From: Pseudovibrio sp. Tun.PSC04-5.I4
GTDB taxonomy: Bacteria; Pseudomonadota; Alphaproteobacteria; Rhizobiales; Stappiaceae
Assembly (NCBI RefSeq): GCF_900104145.1
Contig: NZ_FNLB01000008.1
Location: forward strand, 496,001-560,000
Reading direction: 5' to 3'
DNA length: 64,000 bases
Part shown: positions 9,800 through 17,437 of the stretch, piece by piece
Layout: each line of letters begins with the position of its first letter
How positions within the stretch are numbered: the first letter of the stretch is position 1
Position numbers and translations under genes: made by a program
The notes under the pieces: model-generated
The model's input: only the letters and a program-made list of their open reading frames with translations
Told to the model about the DNA's origin: nothing
Databases searched by the model: none

Positions 9800-11926
9800 T
9801 CAGCACTGACTGCTGCCGAATCTCGGGCCTTTGATATATCCCTGCTTCGAAGAGAGTAACTTTTTCTTCTTACTGGACCACGAGGTGTACTCAATACGCC
9901 CATCCGGGTATTTGATTTTGTATCGGGTTTTGTATTCCTGATATGTCGTAATTGTTCCCCAGACCTGAGAACAGTCCGAAGGGTATCGAGAATAGCTCTT
10001 AGTCTTGCTGTAGTTCTTGTTTTCCAAGTCTCGCGTGCAAACATCAGAAACAATGCCGTTTCCTTCACCCGCCTCAAGAACGTATTCACTGCCATCCGGT
10101 CTTGTGTAGGTGCGCACCAGTGTTGACGGGGTTGTCTTTTGACACCCATCAATCGCCGCATCACCGTCACGGGGAATGTCTTCCTCTTTGACGAGAGAAT
10201 AACCGACCTGAGGTGCACCAGCCAAAAGCGTGTTTTCGGTAATATTATATCTCGTGCCATCTACACTGATGGAAACTGTTGAAAGCGCCTGTCCAGACAG
10301 CTTTGCATCATCATTCACCCAGCCCATGATCTCAACACTATGCGTATAGCTGGTAGCTGATTGCTGGCATTCATTCACGAAGATACGGTCAGGGTTTTCA
10401 TAGTAATACCGTTCACGACCATAAGAAATTCCTGCACCAAGATCATGTGTAAAGCTTGCAGGATCATCACATGTATCTGTCGTTGCACGGATGCCCTTGC
10501 TGACTGTCTGGTCAGGTTTGCATTCATCAATGAATTGTTTTGTGCCCTTTACTTCGATTTGAGTACGAGACTGAGGTATGGCAATTTTTGTATCCATGTT
10601 TAGGATGACCGGACATACATCAACGCCGTTTTCCTTAAACAACACATTGTGCGTAAAGACGTTCCCCGTATCGATGCAATCTGACGCCTGATAGGTCACA
10701 TTGTCCTTCATGTAAGTCCAGGTGCCCATCTCCTTGGATTTACCAGCGTAAAAGTCATGTTTGATGGAACACGCAGCCGTATTCAAAATCAACGGTAGCG
10801 CAGGGGTCGTTTCTGAGGGCTGGCAGCTTTGAACCACACGCTCAGTGTTATTGCGATCCGTGTAAACAAGGGAAGAGACGACTGTTGCTGTTTTGGCGAC
10901 CAGATCGATATTAATCGGGCAACTGTCTTTTTCGCTGATACTGAAAGTCTGGTTCAGATCAGGCTGACACTCCCCTAAATCCTTACGTACTTTAACATCA
11001 TCCAGATAGTAGGCTTGGTACTGAGGTTTTGCTGAACGCCCCGGAACATCGACGACATCTGGACAAGTGCCATATTGCTGCTGAACAGTGAAGGTTACGC
11101 CTGAAGGCTCACATACTGTTTCATTAACAAGAACACCATCTTTGAAGGTCTGCGTCTTGTTCTGTCCTTTGACAACATTTTGGACTGAATCATAAACCGG
11201 CTTACAGCCCTCTTCAGTAATTTTAATCTCTTCCTTAGGGTCCGCCACTTCCCGGCGATCAGGCGTTTGATACCCATTTGCCGCTTTATCTTTAGCCCCG
11301 GAGCTATTTATAGCAGGGGAACCTCCATCAGATTTTTCCTGAACTTCTTCCTTCTCTTCCTCCTCGCCTTTCTCCTCTTCTTCTTTAACATCCTCCCCGT
11401 TCAATGTTTTCAACGCCCGCACCAAGGCCGCTTCATTTCCCTTGATTGAGATTTCCTGTTCTGGATCAATCCTGGGCGTATCCATGTTGTACTGGGAGGA
11501 AAAATCCTGAGCATCCAGATCAACAATCATCCCTTCTTTTTTCAAGCTGGTGATGACTGTCTGGCCGATGACTTTCCCATTGTAGGTCGCATAGCTGGTG
11601 TAACCGTCAATGGTCACCCCCTCAATGGAGACTGGCTCGTCAACCTTTGGCTGGGACCGAAACACCAAAGATGTTTCTATTGCTTTGCCTTTTTCCAGTT
11701 CCAGAAGTTCAGAAACGCCTACGGAAAACAGGTTCTCGGTAAGTTTTTTTTTGTCGGCTGCATCGGCCGTTTTTCCCGCTTGATCTTCCAACGAGTTCGC
11801 GGCTTGAGAAGCTGTTACCGCATCTGCTTCAATAGGCGTTGGAATGCCAGCAGTTTGTGCAATTCCAACTGAGATCGGGACTGCCAAAGATAGCAGTGTT
11901 GCCCCCAGTATTATCCTGGATTTCAT
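9800..11926 (-). CDS. large secreted Cys-repeat protein inserted between virB10 and virB11
   Basis: This 708-residue protein is not recognised. It starts with a clear Sec signal (MKSRIILGATLLSLAVPISV, Ala-rich cleavage region). I prefer ATG at 11926 with GGGGA upstream over GTG at 11947. Residues ~60-180 form one domain. A Glu/Lys-rich linker follows (EEEEKGEEEEKEE). The C-terminal ~450 residues contain about six or seven degenerate repeats, each with a (E/D)C(Q/K)P-type Cys, a second Cys and a following strand such as SFTHDLGAGISYGRERYY or SIKHDFYAGKS. Even Cys spacing suggests disulfide-bonded extracellular beta domains. The position within the virB operon suggests a pilus- or channel-associated surface protein (adhesin or mating-pair stabiliser). 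That role is an inference. Confidence 0.8.
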   Translation of the reverse strand: MKSRIILGATLLSLAVPISVGIAQTAGIPTPIEADAVTASQAANSLEDQAGKTADAADKKKLTENLFSVGVSELLELEKGKAIETSLVFRSQPKVDEPVSIEGVTIDGYTSYATYNGKVIGQTVITSLKKEGMIVDLDAQDFSSQYNMDTPRIDPEQEISIKGNEAALVRALKTLNGEDVKEEEEKGEEEEKEEVQEKSDGGSPAINSSGAKDKAANGYQTPDRREVADPKEEIKITEEGCKPVYDSVQNVVKGQNKTQTFKDGVLVNETVCEPSGVTFTVQQQYGTCPDVVDVPGRSAKPQYQAYYLDDVKVRKDLGECQPDLNQTFSISEKDSCPINIDLVAKTATVVSSLVYTDRNNTERVVQSCQPSETTPALPLILNTAACSIKHDFYAGKSKEMGTWTYMKDNVTYQASDCIDTGNVFTHNVLFKENGVDVCPVILNMDTKIAIPQSRTQIEVKGTKQFIDECKPDQTVSKGIRATTDTCDDPASFTHDLGAGISYGRERYYYENPDRIFVNECQQSATSYTHSVEIMGWVNDDAKLSGQALSTVSISVDGTRYNITENTLLAGAPQVGYSLVKEEDIPRDGDAAIDGCQKTTPSTLVRTYTRPDGSEYVLEAGEGNGIVSDVCTRDLENKNYSKTKSYSRYPSDCSQVWGTITTYQEYKTRYKIKYPDGRIEYTSWSSKKKKLLSSKQGYIKGPRFGSSQC

Positions 11927-11947
11927 AATAGTTTCCCCATTCCTCAC

Positions 11948-13066
11948 TTAGTTTGGACTTGCCAGATACCAGTCGTACTTGGGCCGGATTTGCACCCTCG
12001 TTCCCTGACTGATGCGAATGACCGGCTTCAGATCGACCGTTTCCTGAAGGAAATGACTGCTCAGCACACCGATGTTTTCAGAAATTCCAGAAAAGGCTTC
12101 AGAGGCAGCACTGCCTTTGCCCTCACCGCTCGAACCGCCGCTTTGTGTGGCGAGCGTAACGGCACTTTCAACTGCTGCACCAATCCCCACGGTCATGACC
12201 GCAGAGCCGTATTTTTCCCACCAGCGGTTATCAACGTCACCAGAGACGCCGCCATAGCCTTGCGCATCTCCTATTGTCGCGCTGAGCTGGTAAATCTCGG
12301 CCCGGCTTTCACCAAGTCTTATGCGGTGGCAATTGAAGCCAATTCGGGTTTGACCGGCTTTATCAGCACTTTCATAACTGCACTCCAACCGTGATCCACG
12401 CGGGATCAGGATCGTGCGGCCATGGTAGCCGTAGGTGGGACGGCTCACCTGAATAACAACGGCTCCCTGCGAGGACAGTTGCGAGTTGATGCCACCTTCC
12501 AAAATACCGGTAATGTAACGATCCGACCCCATGATCCGGGTGTTATCGACCGCACTGGTACTCAAACGGCGGGGTGCTGCGTACTCATTGTTGTTCTTAT
12601 CGATCCCAGCGGGGGGCAGGAATGCCGGCACAATGTCTTGTGGTGTTGGCCCCGGTATCGGCAAAGCAGGGCGCTTAGTCCCGGCCTGATCAAAATCCCC
12701 ACCGTTTGACCCTAAACGAGTTTGAGAACCGCGCCGCGCCATCAGTTCTGATTGCAACTCAAGCTCATAAGGATCAGGCTCAATCACTTTGGGCGGGTCC
12801 GGCTGAACCAGAACTTTGACATATTCAGTTTTGATGATCGGAGCTGGCGGCTTTGATTTGACCACCACCGTTTTTTCAACCGGCACCTCCTGCCTGATGA
12901 TAATGGGAGGTGTTACGACCACGGCCCGAGGCTCTGGCTTGGGAGGGGCCACATAGTCAAAAACGCCGGGATCATCTGTTTGTGGCAACCGCGGAATCTG
13001 GTCTTGTGGGGTTGCGCATACACCAACCAGCAATCCAGTCCAGGCTATCAAATCACACAGAGCCAT
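11948..13066 (-). CDS. virB10: VirB10/TrbI channel protein
   Basis: VirB10 spans both membranes and forms the outer-membrane cap with VirB7 and VirB9. The C-terminal domain is typical: GILEGGINSQLSSQGAVVIQ, then LIPRGSRLECSY, and the alpha-helical antenna region WWEKYGSAVMTVGIGAAVES. The middle is Pro/Val-rich (about residues 35-110), as expected for the periplasm-spanning part. The N-terminal hydrophobic segment is short (MALCDLIAWTGLLVGVC). The start at ATG 13066, 2 nt after the virB9 stop, gives 372 residues; an in-frame ATG at 13093 would overlap virB9. The next gene follows after a 21-bp gap. Confidence 0.92.
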   Translation of the reverse strand: MALCDLIAWTGLLVGVCATPQDQIPRLPQTDDPGVFDYVAPPKPEPRAVVVTPPIIIRQEVPVEKTVVVKSKPPAPIIKTEYVKVLVQPDPPKVIEPDPYELELQSELMARRGSQTRLGSNGGDFDQAGTKRPALPIPGPTPQDIVPAFLPPAGIDKNNNEYAAPRRLSTSAVDNTRIMGSDRYITGILEGGINSQLSSQGAVVIQVSRPTYGYHGRTILIPRGSRLECSYESADKAGQTRIGFNCHRIRLGESRAEIYQLSATIGDAQGYGGVSGDVDNRWWEKYGSAVMTVGIGAAVESAVTLATQSGGSSGEGKGSAASEAFSGISENIGVLSSHFLQETVDLKPVIRISQGTRVQIRPKYDWYLASPN

Positions 13067-13068
13067 TC

Positions 13069-14055
13069 TCAAGCCCCTGTGTACTGGATGCACATGAAAG
13101 ACTGACCCGACTTCAATGTGATAAGTCGCTGAGTGCTTTCAATAATATAGGTTGTGCCGCTGACGCGGGTGTTGACCATCTCATCGATTTCATCAACCAC
13201 CACATAGGCCGCTGGCAGCTCAAGGTCGTTCCACTTCTCGCCAAACTGGATGTAGGTGAAATTGTCATCGCGAAAGACCGAGGCGGGCTTAAGTGTCTCA
13301 TCACCCCACAATTTATAGTCATTCCATCCGCGCAGTTTGGCAGGATCAAAAGGAGCGGTTTTCAGGAAATCCTTTGTTACTTTTTCTGCCGTACCCCCTG
13401 AAGGGATAGCAGGATTTAAAAGCGCTGCGCCCGCTTGATTGCTCCACTGGGTGTAGCTGATATCAGAGCGGCGCACCCCCTCGATCTTGAACATCAAGTC
13501 AGGCAGGTTTTTTGAGCTGATCCCCTCAGAGCGCAGATAAAACGAGTAGACCTTGCCTTCCTCAGTGTAGATCTGCAAGGAGCTGTCCACGCCCGCCCCA
13601 TAAGGTTTGACCACAACCGTATTGGCGTTACGCGGTTCGACCTCGAACTTGCTGCCATCTCCCAGATCCGTTGAGGTGATGGTTGCCCCTTCTGGAAGCT
13701 GGATCGCTGTGACCATGTACTCACGCAACCGAACCCGGTAAACGCAGCTTTCGCACTCAATCTGGCTGTGCGTTCCGCTGGTCTTACCTGCGCTATCCCA
13801 CGCTTGCTGGATTTGCCCGCCTGCAGACGTTGGCCGGACCATCTCACCGTAATTGCCCCGGCGTTGCTGCTGCGCCTGTTTTTTGACAGCAGCAGGAACA
13901 ATACCTTTAGCCGCCATAACGCTTGAGCCGTTTTGAATTCTGGTTTGAACAGAAGGCTTTGAAGGCATGTTAATTGCGGTTTGTGCATTGGCAGCAAACG
14001 AGAGCGTGACCACCGCTGCAACAGAAAGGAGTGAGGTCTTAATATACGTATTCAT
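13069..14055 (-). CDS. virB9: VirB9/TrbG outer-membrane complex protein
   Basis: This is a 328-residue VirB9 homologue. The N-terminus is a Sec signal (MNTYIKTSLLSVAAVV, cleavage after ANA). The N-terminal beta domain includes CESCVYRVRLREYMVTAIQL and ATITSTDLGD. The C-terminal domain has the family-typical WNDYKLWGDE, KPASVFRDDNFTYIQF and LPAAYVVVD segments. It forms the outer-membrane ring with VirB7 and VirB10. It overlaps the virB8 stop by 4 bp (14052-14055). Confidence 0.93.
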   Translation of the reverse strand: MNTYIKTSLLSVAAVVTLSFAANAQTAINMPSKPSVQTRIQNGSSVMAAKGIVPAAVKKQAQQQRRGNYGEMVRPTSAGGQIQQAWDSAGKTSGTHSQIECESCVYRVRLREYMVTAIQLPEGATITSTDLGDGSKFEVEPRNANTVVVKPYGAGVDSSLQIYTEEGKVYSFYLRSEGISSKNLPDLMFKIEGVRRSDISYTQWSNQAGAALLNPAIPSGGTAEKVTKDFLKTAPFDPAKLRGWNDYKLWGDETLKPASVFRDDNFTYIQFGEKWNDLELPAAYVVVDEIDEMVNTRVSGTTYIIESTQRLITLKSGQSFMCIQYTGA

Positions 14056-14822
14056 AATGTTTTTTCCTTAACGACCATTCCGACAACGCGGATGCCAAGC
14101 GGGTTCTCATAAAGCTCGGCTTCTTTGATTTCCTGAGGGCGTGTGGTCAGTTCCAGATAGGCGCGGTATTGGCGGGTGGTGCGCGGGGTCCGCTCCAGTT
14201 CATCAATCTGACTGAACTCAACCGAGTACTGCCAGACATCGCCGTACTGGGCGATAAAGTTAGAGCTGTGAACGATGATGGAGCGGTTCAAACCGTCCTT
14301 GAGAGCATCAGCAATGTTCTCTTTGCGTTTGTCCAAAAACGCACTCCAATGTTTGCGATCGGAGTAGATCATTGCTTCTTTGAAACGCTCATTTTGCGTA
14401 ATATTGTCAATGGGCAGGGTCAAAGACACATAGCGGCGCGAGAACTGCTCCAACATCATTTCAAAGCCGTCCACCTCCTGCGAGATTGGCTCAACCCGGT
14501 AAATGCGGTTGTCGGCTGGATCTGCCCGAAGCAACGCAATGCGCGTTTCTTTGAGCGGATAAGCCTCAATCAAAGCCTGTGAGACACTCGCGGTTGCAAG
14601 ACCAAAGATAATGTTGAGACCAACCGACAGTTTCAAAAACCATGCAATGCGGCGATGAGAAGAACGAAAAGCAAACTCATCGACTTCACGGAATGAATGG
14701 GGTTCAATACTCATAGGCGCTTGCGGTTCTATTGGCGGTGCCCCGGCTAACGCAGGCTCACCGGGGCTTCCCAGGTCCTTTGCGTCACTCAGTGCTTTGG
14801 CGCTGGAATTACGCTTGAACAT
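14052..14822 (-). CDS. virB8: VirB8 inner-membrane assembly protein
   Basis: VirB8 nucleates the secretion complex at the inner membrane. The protein has a cytoplasmic N-terminus rich in Pro/Ala, one membrane span (about residues 60-82, WFLKLSVGLNIIFGLATASV) and a periplasmic domain containing YVSLTLPIDN, FIAQYGDVWQYSVEFSQID and LGIRVVGMVVKEK. ATG at 14822 (MFKRNSS, 256 residues) was chosen over an upstream start. It overlaps the end of virB7 by 14 bp, consistent with coupled translation. Confidence 0.92.
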   Translation of the reverse strand: MFKRNSSAKALSDAKDLGSPGEPALAGAPPIEPQAPMSIEPHSFREVDEFAFRSSHRRIAWFLKLSVGLNIIFGLATASVSQALIEAYPLKETRIALLRADPADNRIYRVEPISQEVDGFEMMLEQFSRRYVSLTLPIDNITQNERFKEAMIYSDRKHWSAFLDKRKENIADALKDGLNRSIIVHSSNFIAQYGDVWQYSVEFSQIDELERTPRTTRQYRAYLELTTRPQEIKEAELYENPLGIRVVGMVVKEKTL

Positions 14823-14979
14823 TGATCCACTCAAACCCTTCAGGTTGGTAATCAATCGCCAGGCAGGCACACGGAGATTTTCTCATCTCATCACTGCCCT
14901 CTGGCTCATACGGCATTTCCACATTGGCACAACCGGCAAGAAAAAGGCCAAGTGCCACAACACTAACTAACTGTTTCAT
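14809..14979 (-). CDS. virB7: VirB7-type lipoprotein
   Basis: This short lipoprotein of 56 residues has the lipobox LAGC at residues 13-16 (MKQLVSVVALGLFLAGC). It therefore becomes lipid-anchored and, by position between virB6 and virB8, is the VirB7 that anchors the outer-membrane cap. Two more cysteines follow (SPCACLAI), and VirB7 commonly makes a disulfide with VirB9. The start at ATG 14979 places the signal correctly; an in-frame ATG 14 codons upstream would bury it. Confidence 0.85.
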   Translation of the reverse strand: MKQLVSVVALGLFLAGCANVEMPYEPEGSDEMRKSPCACLAIDYQPEGFEWINVQA

Positions 14980-14995
14980 TGGAAGTTTCTCACCC

Positions 14996-16030
14996 TTAGG
15001 ATTTGTCTTTGAAAACAACATTGAGCTTGTCCTTTATATTTTGGCCGCTCTGATGCATGTCCGAATTGGTCCGCTTCAAGACAGAACTTGCAGCTGCACC
15101 GCCAACACGGCCTGCAAGACCTGCTCCCATTGAAGCGCCCTTTGCAGCCCCGCCCGTCATCATGGCGGCACCAGCCCCGCCCATAGCTCCGCCGATACTG
15201 CCAACCATGGATGTGATTTCAGAAAGAAGGGCCGTTGCCATAAAGCCAAGAACAACAGCCAGCATATACGGGCCGCTCAGCACGTCACTGGCCCTTGTTG
15301 AAGTGGTGTTTGAATCGCCCACGTTAAGCCCGCTAATCAGCGAGATGATAATTGCAAACACAGTACACACAGCAAACAAGGTAAGGATGGCACTCAGCAC
15401 CACCCGCACCGCAGACCACGCCATATCCCGGCCCCACGGAAAACTTGCAGCCAGAACAATAAGCGGACTGATCAGAGTGAGAACCGTAAGGCGCAGCAGC
15501 GCAGTCGTGATATGAGCCAGGAACAGGATCAATAAGAGAGCATAGGGAATGACCAGAGCTGCCGCATAAAACAGCTCTTTGATGTAAGGAAGGTTGGCGT
15601 TTTCAATGATAGCCACTGCTACGGAAAACACCTTGCGCAGGACACCTTCCACGGCACCAATCAGTGCAATCAGTCCGCCGTCTTCGTTGATATTATCAAC
15701 CCCGAGGCTCATGATCTTGATTGACAACCCGCTCATGATGGAAATGGAGGTATCAAGTACTTGCTGGGCTAAACCTTCTCCCAATCCCTGAAGAAAGGTA
15801 AATCCCACAAGTATATAGACAAACTGTTGACCAGCCCCTTGAATATCAATGGTGCCTATTGCCATTTTGATGCCTTGAAATACAATCCAGACAACAAGAA
15901 TTGCAACAAACAGGCCCAACATGCCGCCATTAAAACTATCAAAAAAGCCGTCAATGACTTTATCAGCGTGGTCTTGGTACGACACAAAGATTTCACAACT
16001 GATACAAGCGGGATTATTGTCATTCGCCAT
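14996..16030 (-). CDS. virB6: VirB6/TrbL polytopic membrane protein
   Basis: This 344-residue protein has about six membrane segments, including LGLFVAILVVWIVFQGIKMA, a long pair near residues 160-215 and FAVCTVFAIIISLISGL. A Gly/Ala/Met-rich stretch follows (GGAMGGAGAAMMTGG), and the tail is hydrophilic. This matches VirB6/TrbL, the inner-membrane part of the translocation path. The start at ATG 16030 (MANDNN) is preferred over 16084. The ATG lies in a CATG whose other strand is a possible start of the plus-strand gene described separately. Confidence 0.92.
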   Translation of the reverse strand: MANDNNPACISCEIFVSYQDHADKVIDGFFDSFNGGMLGLFVAILVVWIVFQGIKMAIGTIDIQGAGQQFVYILVGFTFLQGLGEGLAQQVLDTSISIMSGLSIKIMSLGVDNINEDGGLIALIGAVEGVLRKVFSVAVAIIENANLPYIKELFYAAALVIPYALLLILFLAHITTALLRLTVLTLISPLIVLAASFPWGRDMAWSAVRVVLSAILTLFAVCTVFAIIISLISGLNVGDSNTTSTRASDVLSGPYMLAVVLGFMATALLSEITSMVGSIGGAMGGAGAAMMTGGAAKGASMGAGLAGRVGGAAASSVLKRTNSDMHQSGQNIKDKLNVVFKDKS

Positions 16031-16691
16031 GTGTCTGGCCTCCGGGAGTGTCGCCGCCAGACCCAAGCAGGACTGCAGTCCCATAAGCGTGGAAGCTTCG
16101 GACGGGAAAATCTACAAGATTACAGGCAGCGTGCAGCCCTATAGCGGCAAGTGCCAAAGCAGGCCCAAAGAGTTCCGTCCAGAATGGTTTTTTGATGCCG
16201 GATATGCCAAGCAGGTTTGGCAGGACCTCAAGACTGCAGAAGAATTCTTTCCAGAGCTGAACAGGGCTTATGACGAATACTTTATATGGAACAGTAAACT
16301 TGTTTCCAATCGCAAGATCCGTAAAACACGGCAAACTCGGCTGGATACGCTGAAGACCTATGACAACCCGGCTGGTCTCACCCGCACCCGAGATTTGGTT
16401 ATGATCCTCGAAGCGTGGCGCAGACATGCAGGCGACGCTCCGCCGCTTCGTGACGAATGGGCGGCATGGGAACAGGACGTCTGCCCAAGATTTCAAAAGC
16501 AGTTCGGGTTCCTGATGGGAGACACGTGCTCCATTCCCGACTGGCAGTCCGACAAGGAACGCGCCCGCAAGATCACTCTTCGGATACGCAAAGCCAAAAA
16601 CCAAAAATTTGGCAAAGCTTTTGAGGCCATCATGAACATGCCGGAAGGGGAGAGGCAAAAGTTGATTGATCAACTGTCATCCTCCGACTGA
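15954..16691 (+). CDS. plus-strand secreted-protein candidate nested between virB6 and virB5
   Basis: This is a reading frame opposite to the tra operon, filling the 640 bp between virB6 and virB5. The protein side looks natural: charged and aromatic segments (KEFRPEWFFDAGYAKQVWQD, LKTYDNPAGLTRTRDLVMIL), four cysteines and ordinary composition. The minus-strand frame here is rich in Phe, Pro and Cys like a shadow. With ATG 15954 the N-terminus gives a signal-like segment (LIQAGLLSFAMCLASGSVAA). ATG 16029 is an alternative start and lies in the same CATG as the virB6 start. No good ribosome-binding site is visible for either. The 3' end overlaps virB5 by 22 bp. Function unknown; an entry-exclusion-like role is speculation based on position. 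Confidence 0.6.
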   Translation: MTLSAWSWYDTKISQLIQAGLLSFAMCLASGSVAARPKQDCSPISVEASDGKIYKITGSVQPYSGKCQSRPKEFRPEWFFDAGYAKQVWQDLKTAEEFFPELNRAYDEYFIWNSKLVSNRKIRKTRQTRLDTLKTYDNPAGLTRTRDLVMILEAWRRHAGDAPPLRDEWAAWEQDVCPRFQKQFGFLMGDTCSIPDWQSDKERARKITLRIRKAKNQKFGKAFEAIMNMPEGERQKLIDQLSSSD

Positions 16692-17437
16692 GATTTTGCC
16701 ATGTCATTTTCAAGCGGCACGGATGTATGAATAACCTGCGCCGACATGACCTTCAAAAGCTGCGCCATCATCTGATTGGCTGCAGCTTGCGAAGCCAGTT
16801 GAGCAACCTCAACCTCAATTAAAACCTGCAAGCGGTCATTCATCGTCGTTGCTGATGATCCCGCATTTTTATATTCTTGAGCTGTTCGCAGCGTCGTGGC
16901 CGCATCTTCCTGCGCTTTATCTGCCTGTGCCAGACCTTTGGTGGTGGCATCGGTGATCACCCGCGAACGGTTGGCTTGGATACCCTTGCGGCGATCCCGC
17001 TTTTCTTCCCAGTTCAACTCCACCACATCATCGGGTGAAGACATTAAACCTGAGCGATAAGCATCTCCGCGCTCGCACACACTTCCTAAGCTAATGTTGT
17101 CAAAATCAAGCGAAGGCATCATCTTTTGATAATCTGGAACGAGACACCCCATATCACCCATGATCTGGGAGGAGAGCTCATTGAAGTTTATGCTCGGGAT
17201 AGAAAGGCTTGTCGCCTCACCAATCGCATTCAGCGTCGAGCTGATATCATCCCGCATTTTCGTCACAGCTTTGAGCTGTTCCTGAGCTGTCTTGATTTGC
17301 TCTTTGAGCTGAATAAGTTGTTTTTGTGCCTCGGCAAGATTTGCTGGATCATAAACAGCCATTGCGCCATAACTGGCCGCAGAACTGAACAGGATGAAGC
17401 CAGCTGCCACCGCCATTCTTAGAGTTGTGTAAGCCAT
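16670..17437 (-). CDS. virB5: VirB5/TrbJ-like pilus-associated protein
   Basis: This 255-residue protein has a Sec signal (MAYTTLRMAVAAGFILFSSA, cleavage near YGA-MA) followed by a mostly helical body. Coiled-coil-like heptads appear at LAEAQKQLIQLKEQIKTAQE. The C-terminal part has the repeated Ala/Gln pattern typical of VirB5/TrbJ (VEVAQLASQAAANQMMAQLL). VirB5 caps the pilus and takes part in cell contact. The start at ATG 17437, with GGGGA close upstream, overlaps the end of virB4 by 19 bp. Confidence 0.88.
   Translation of the reverse strand: MAYTTLRMAVAAGFILFSSAASYGAMAVYDPANLAEAQKQLIQLKEQIKTAQEQLKAVTKMRDDISSTLNAIGEATSLSIPSINFNELSSQIMGDMGCLVPDYQKMMPSLDFDNISLGSVCERGDAYRSGLMSSPDDVVELNWEEKRDRRKGIQANRSRVITDATTKGLAQADKAQEDAATTLRTAQEYKNAGSSATTMNDRLQVLIEVEVAQLASQAAANQMMAQLLKVMSAQVIHTSVPLENDMAKSQSEDDS

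Noticed and set aside
16020..16673. Minus-strand 217-codon frame between virB5 and virB6 as a tra gene
   Set aside because: Composition is rich in Phe, Pro, Cys and Trp without domains, like an antisense shadow; the plus-strand frame looks like the real protein.
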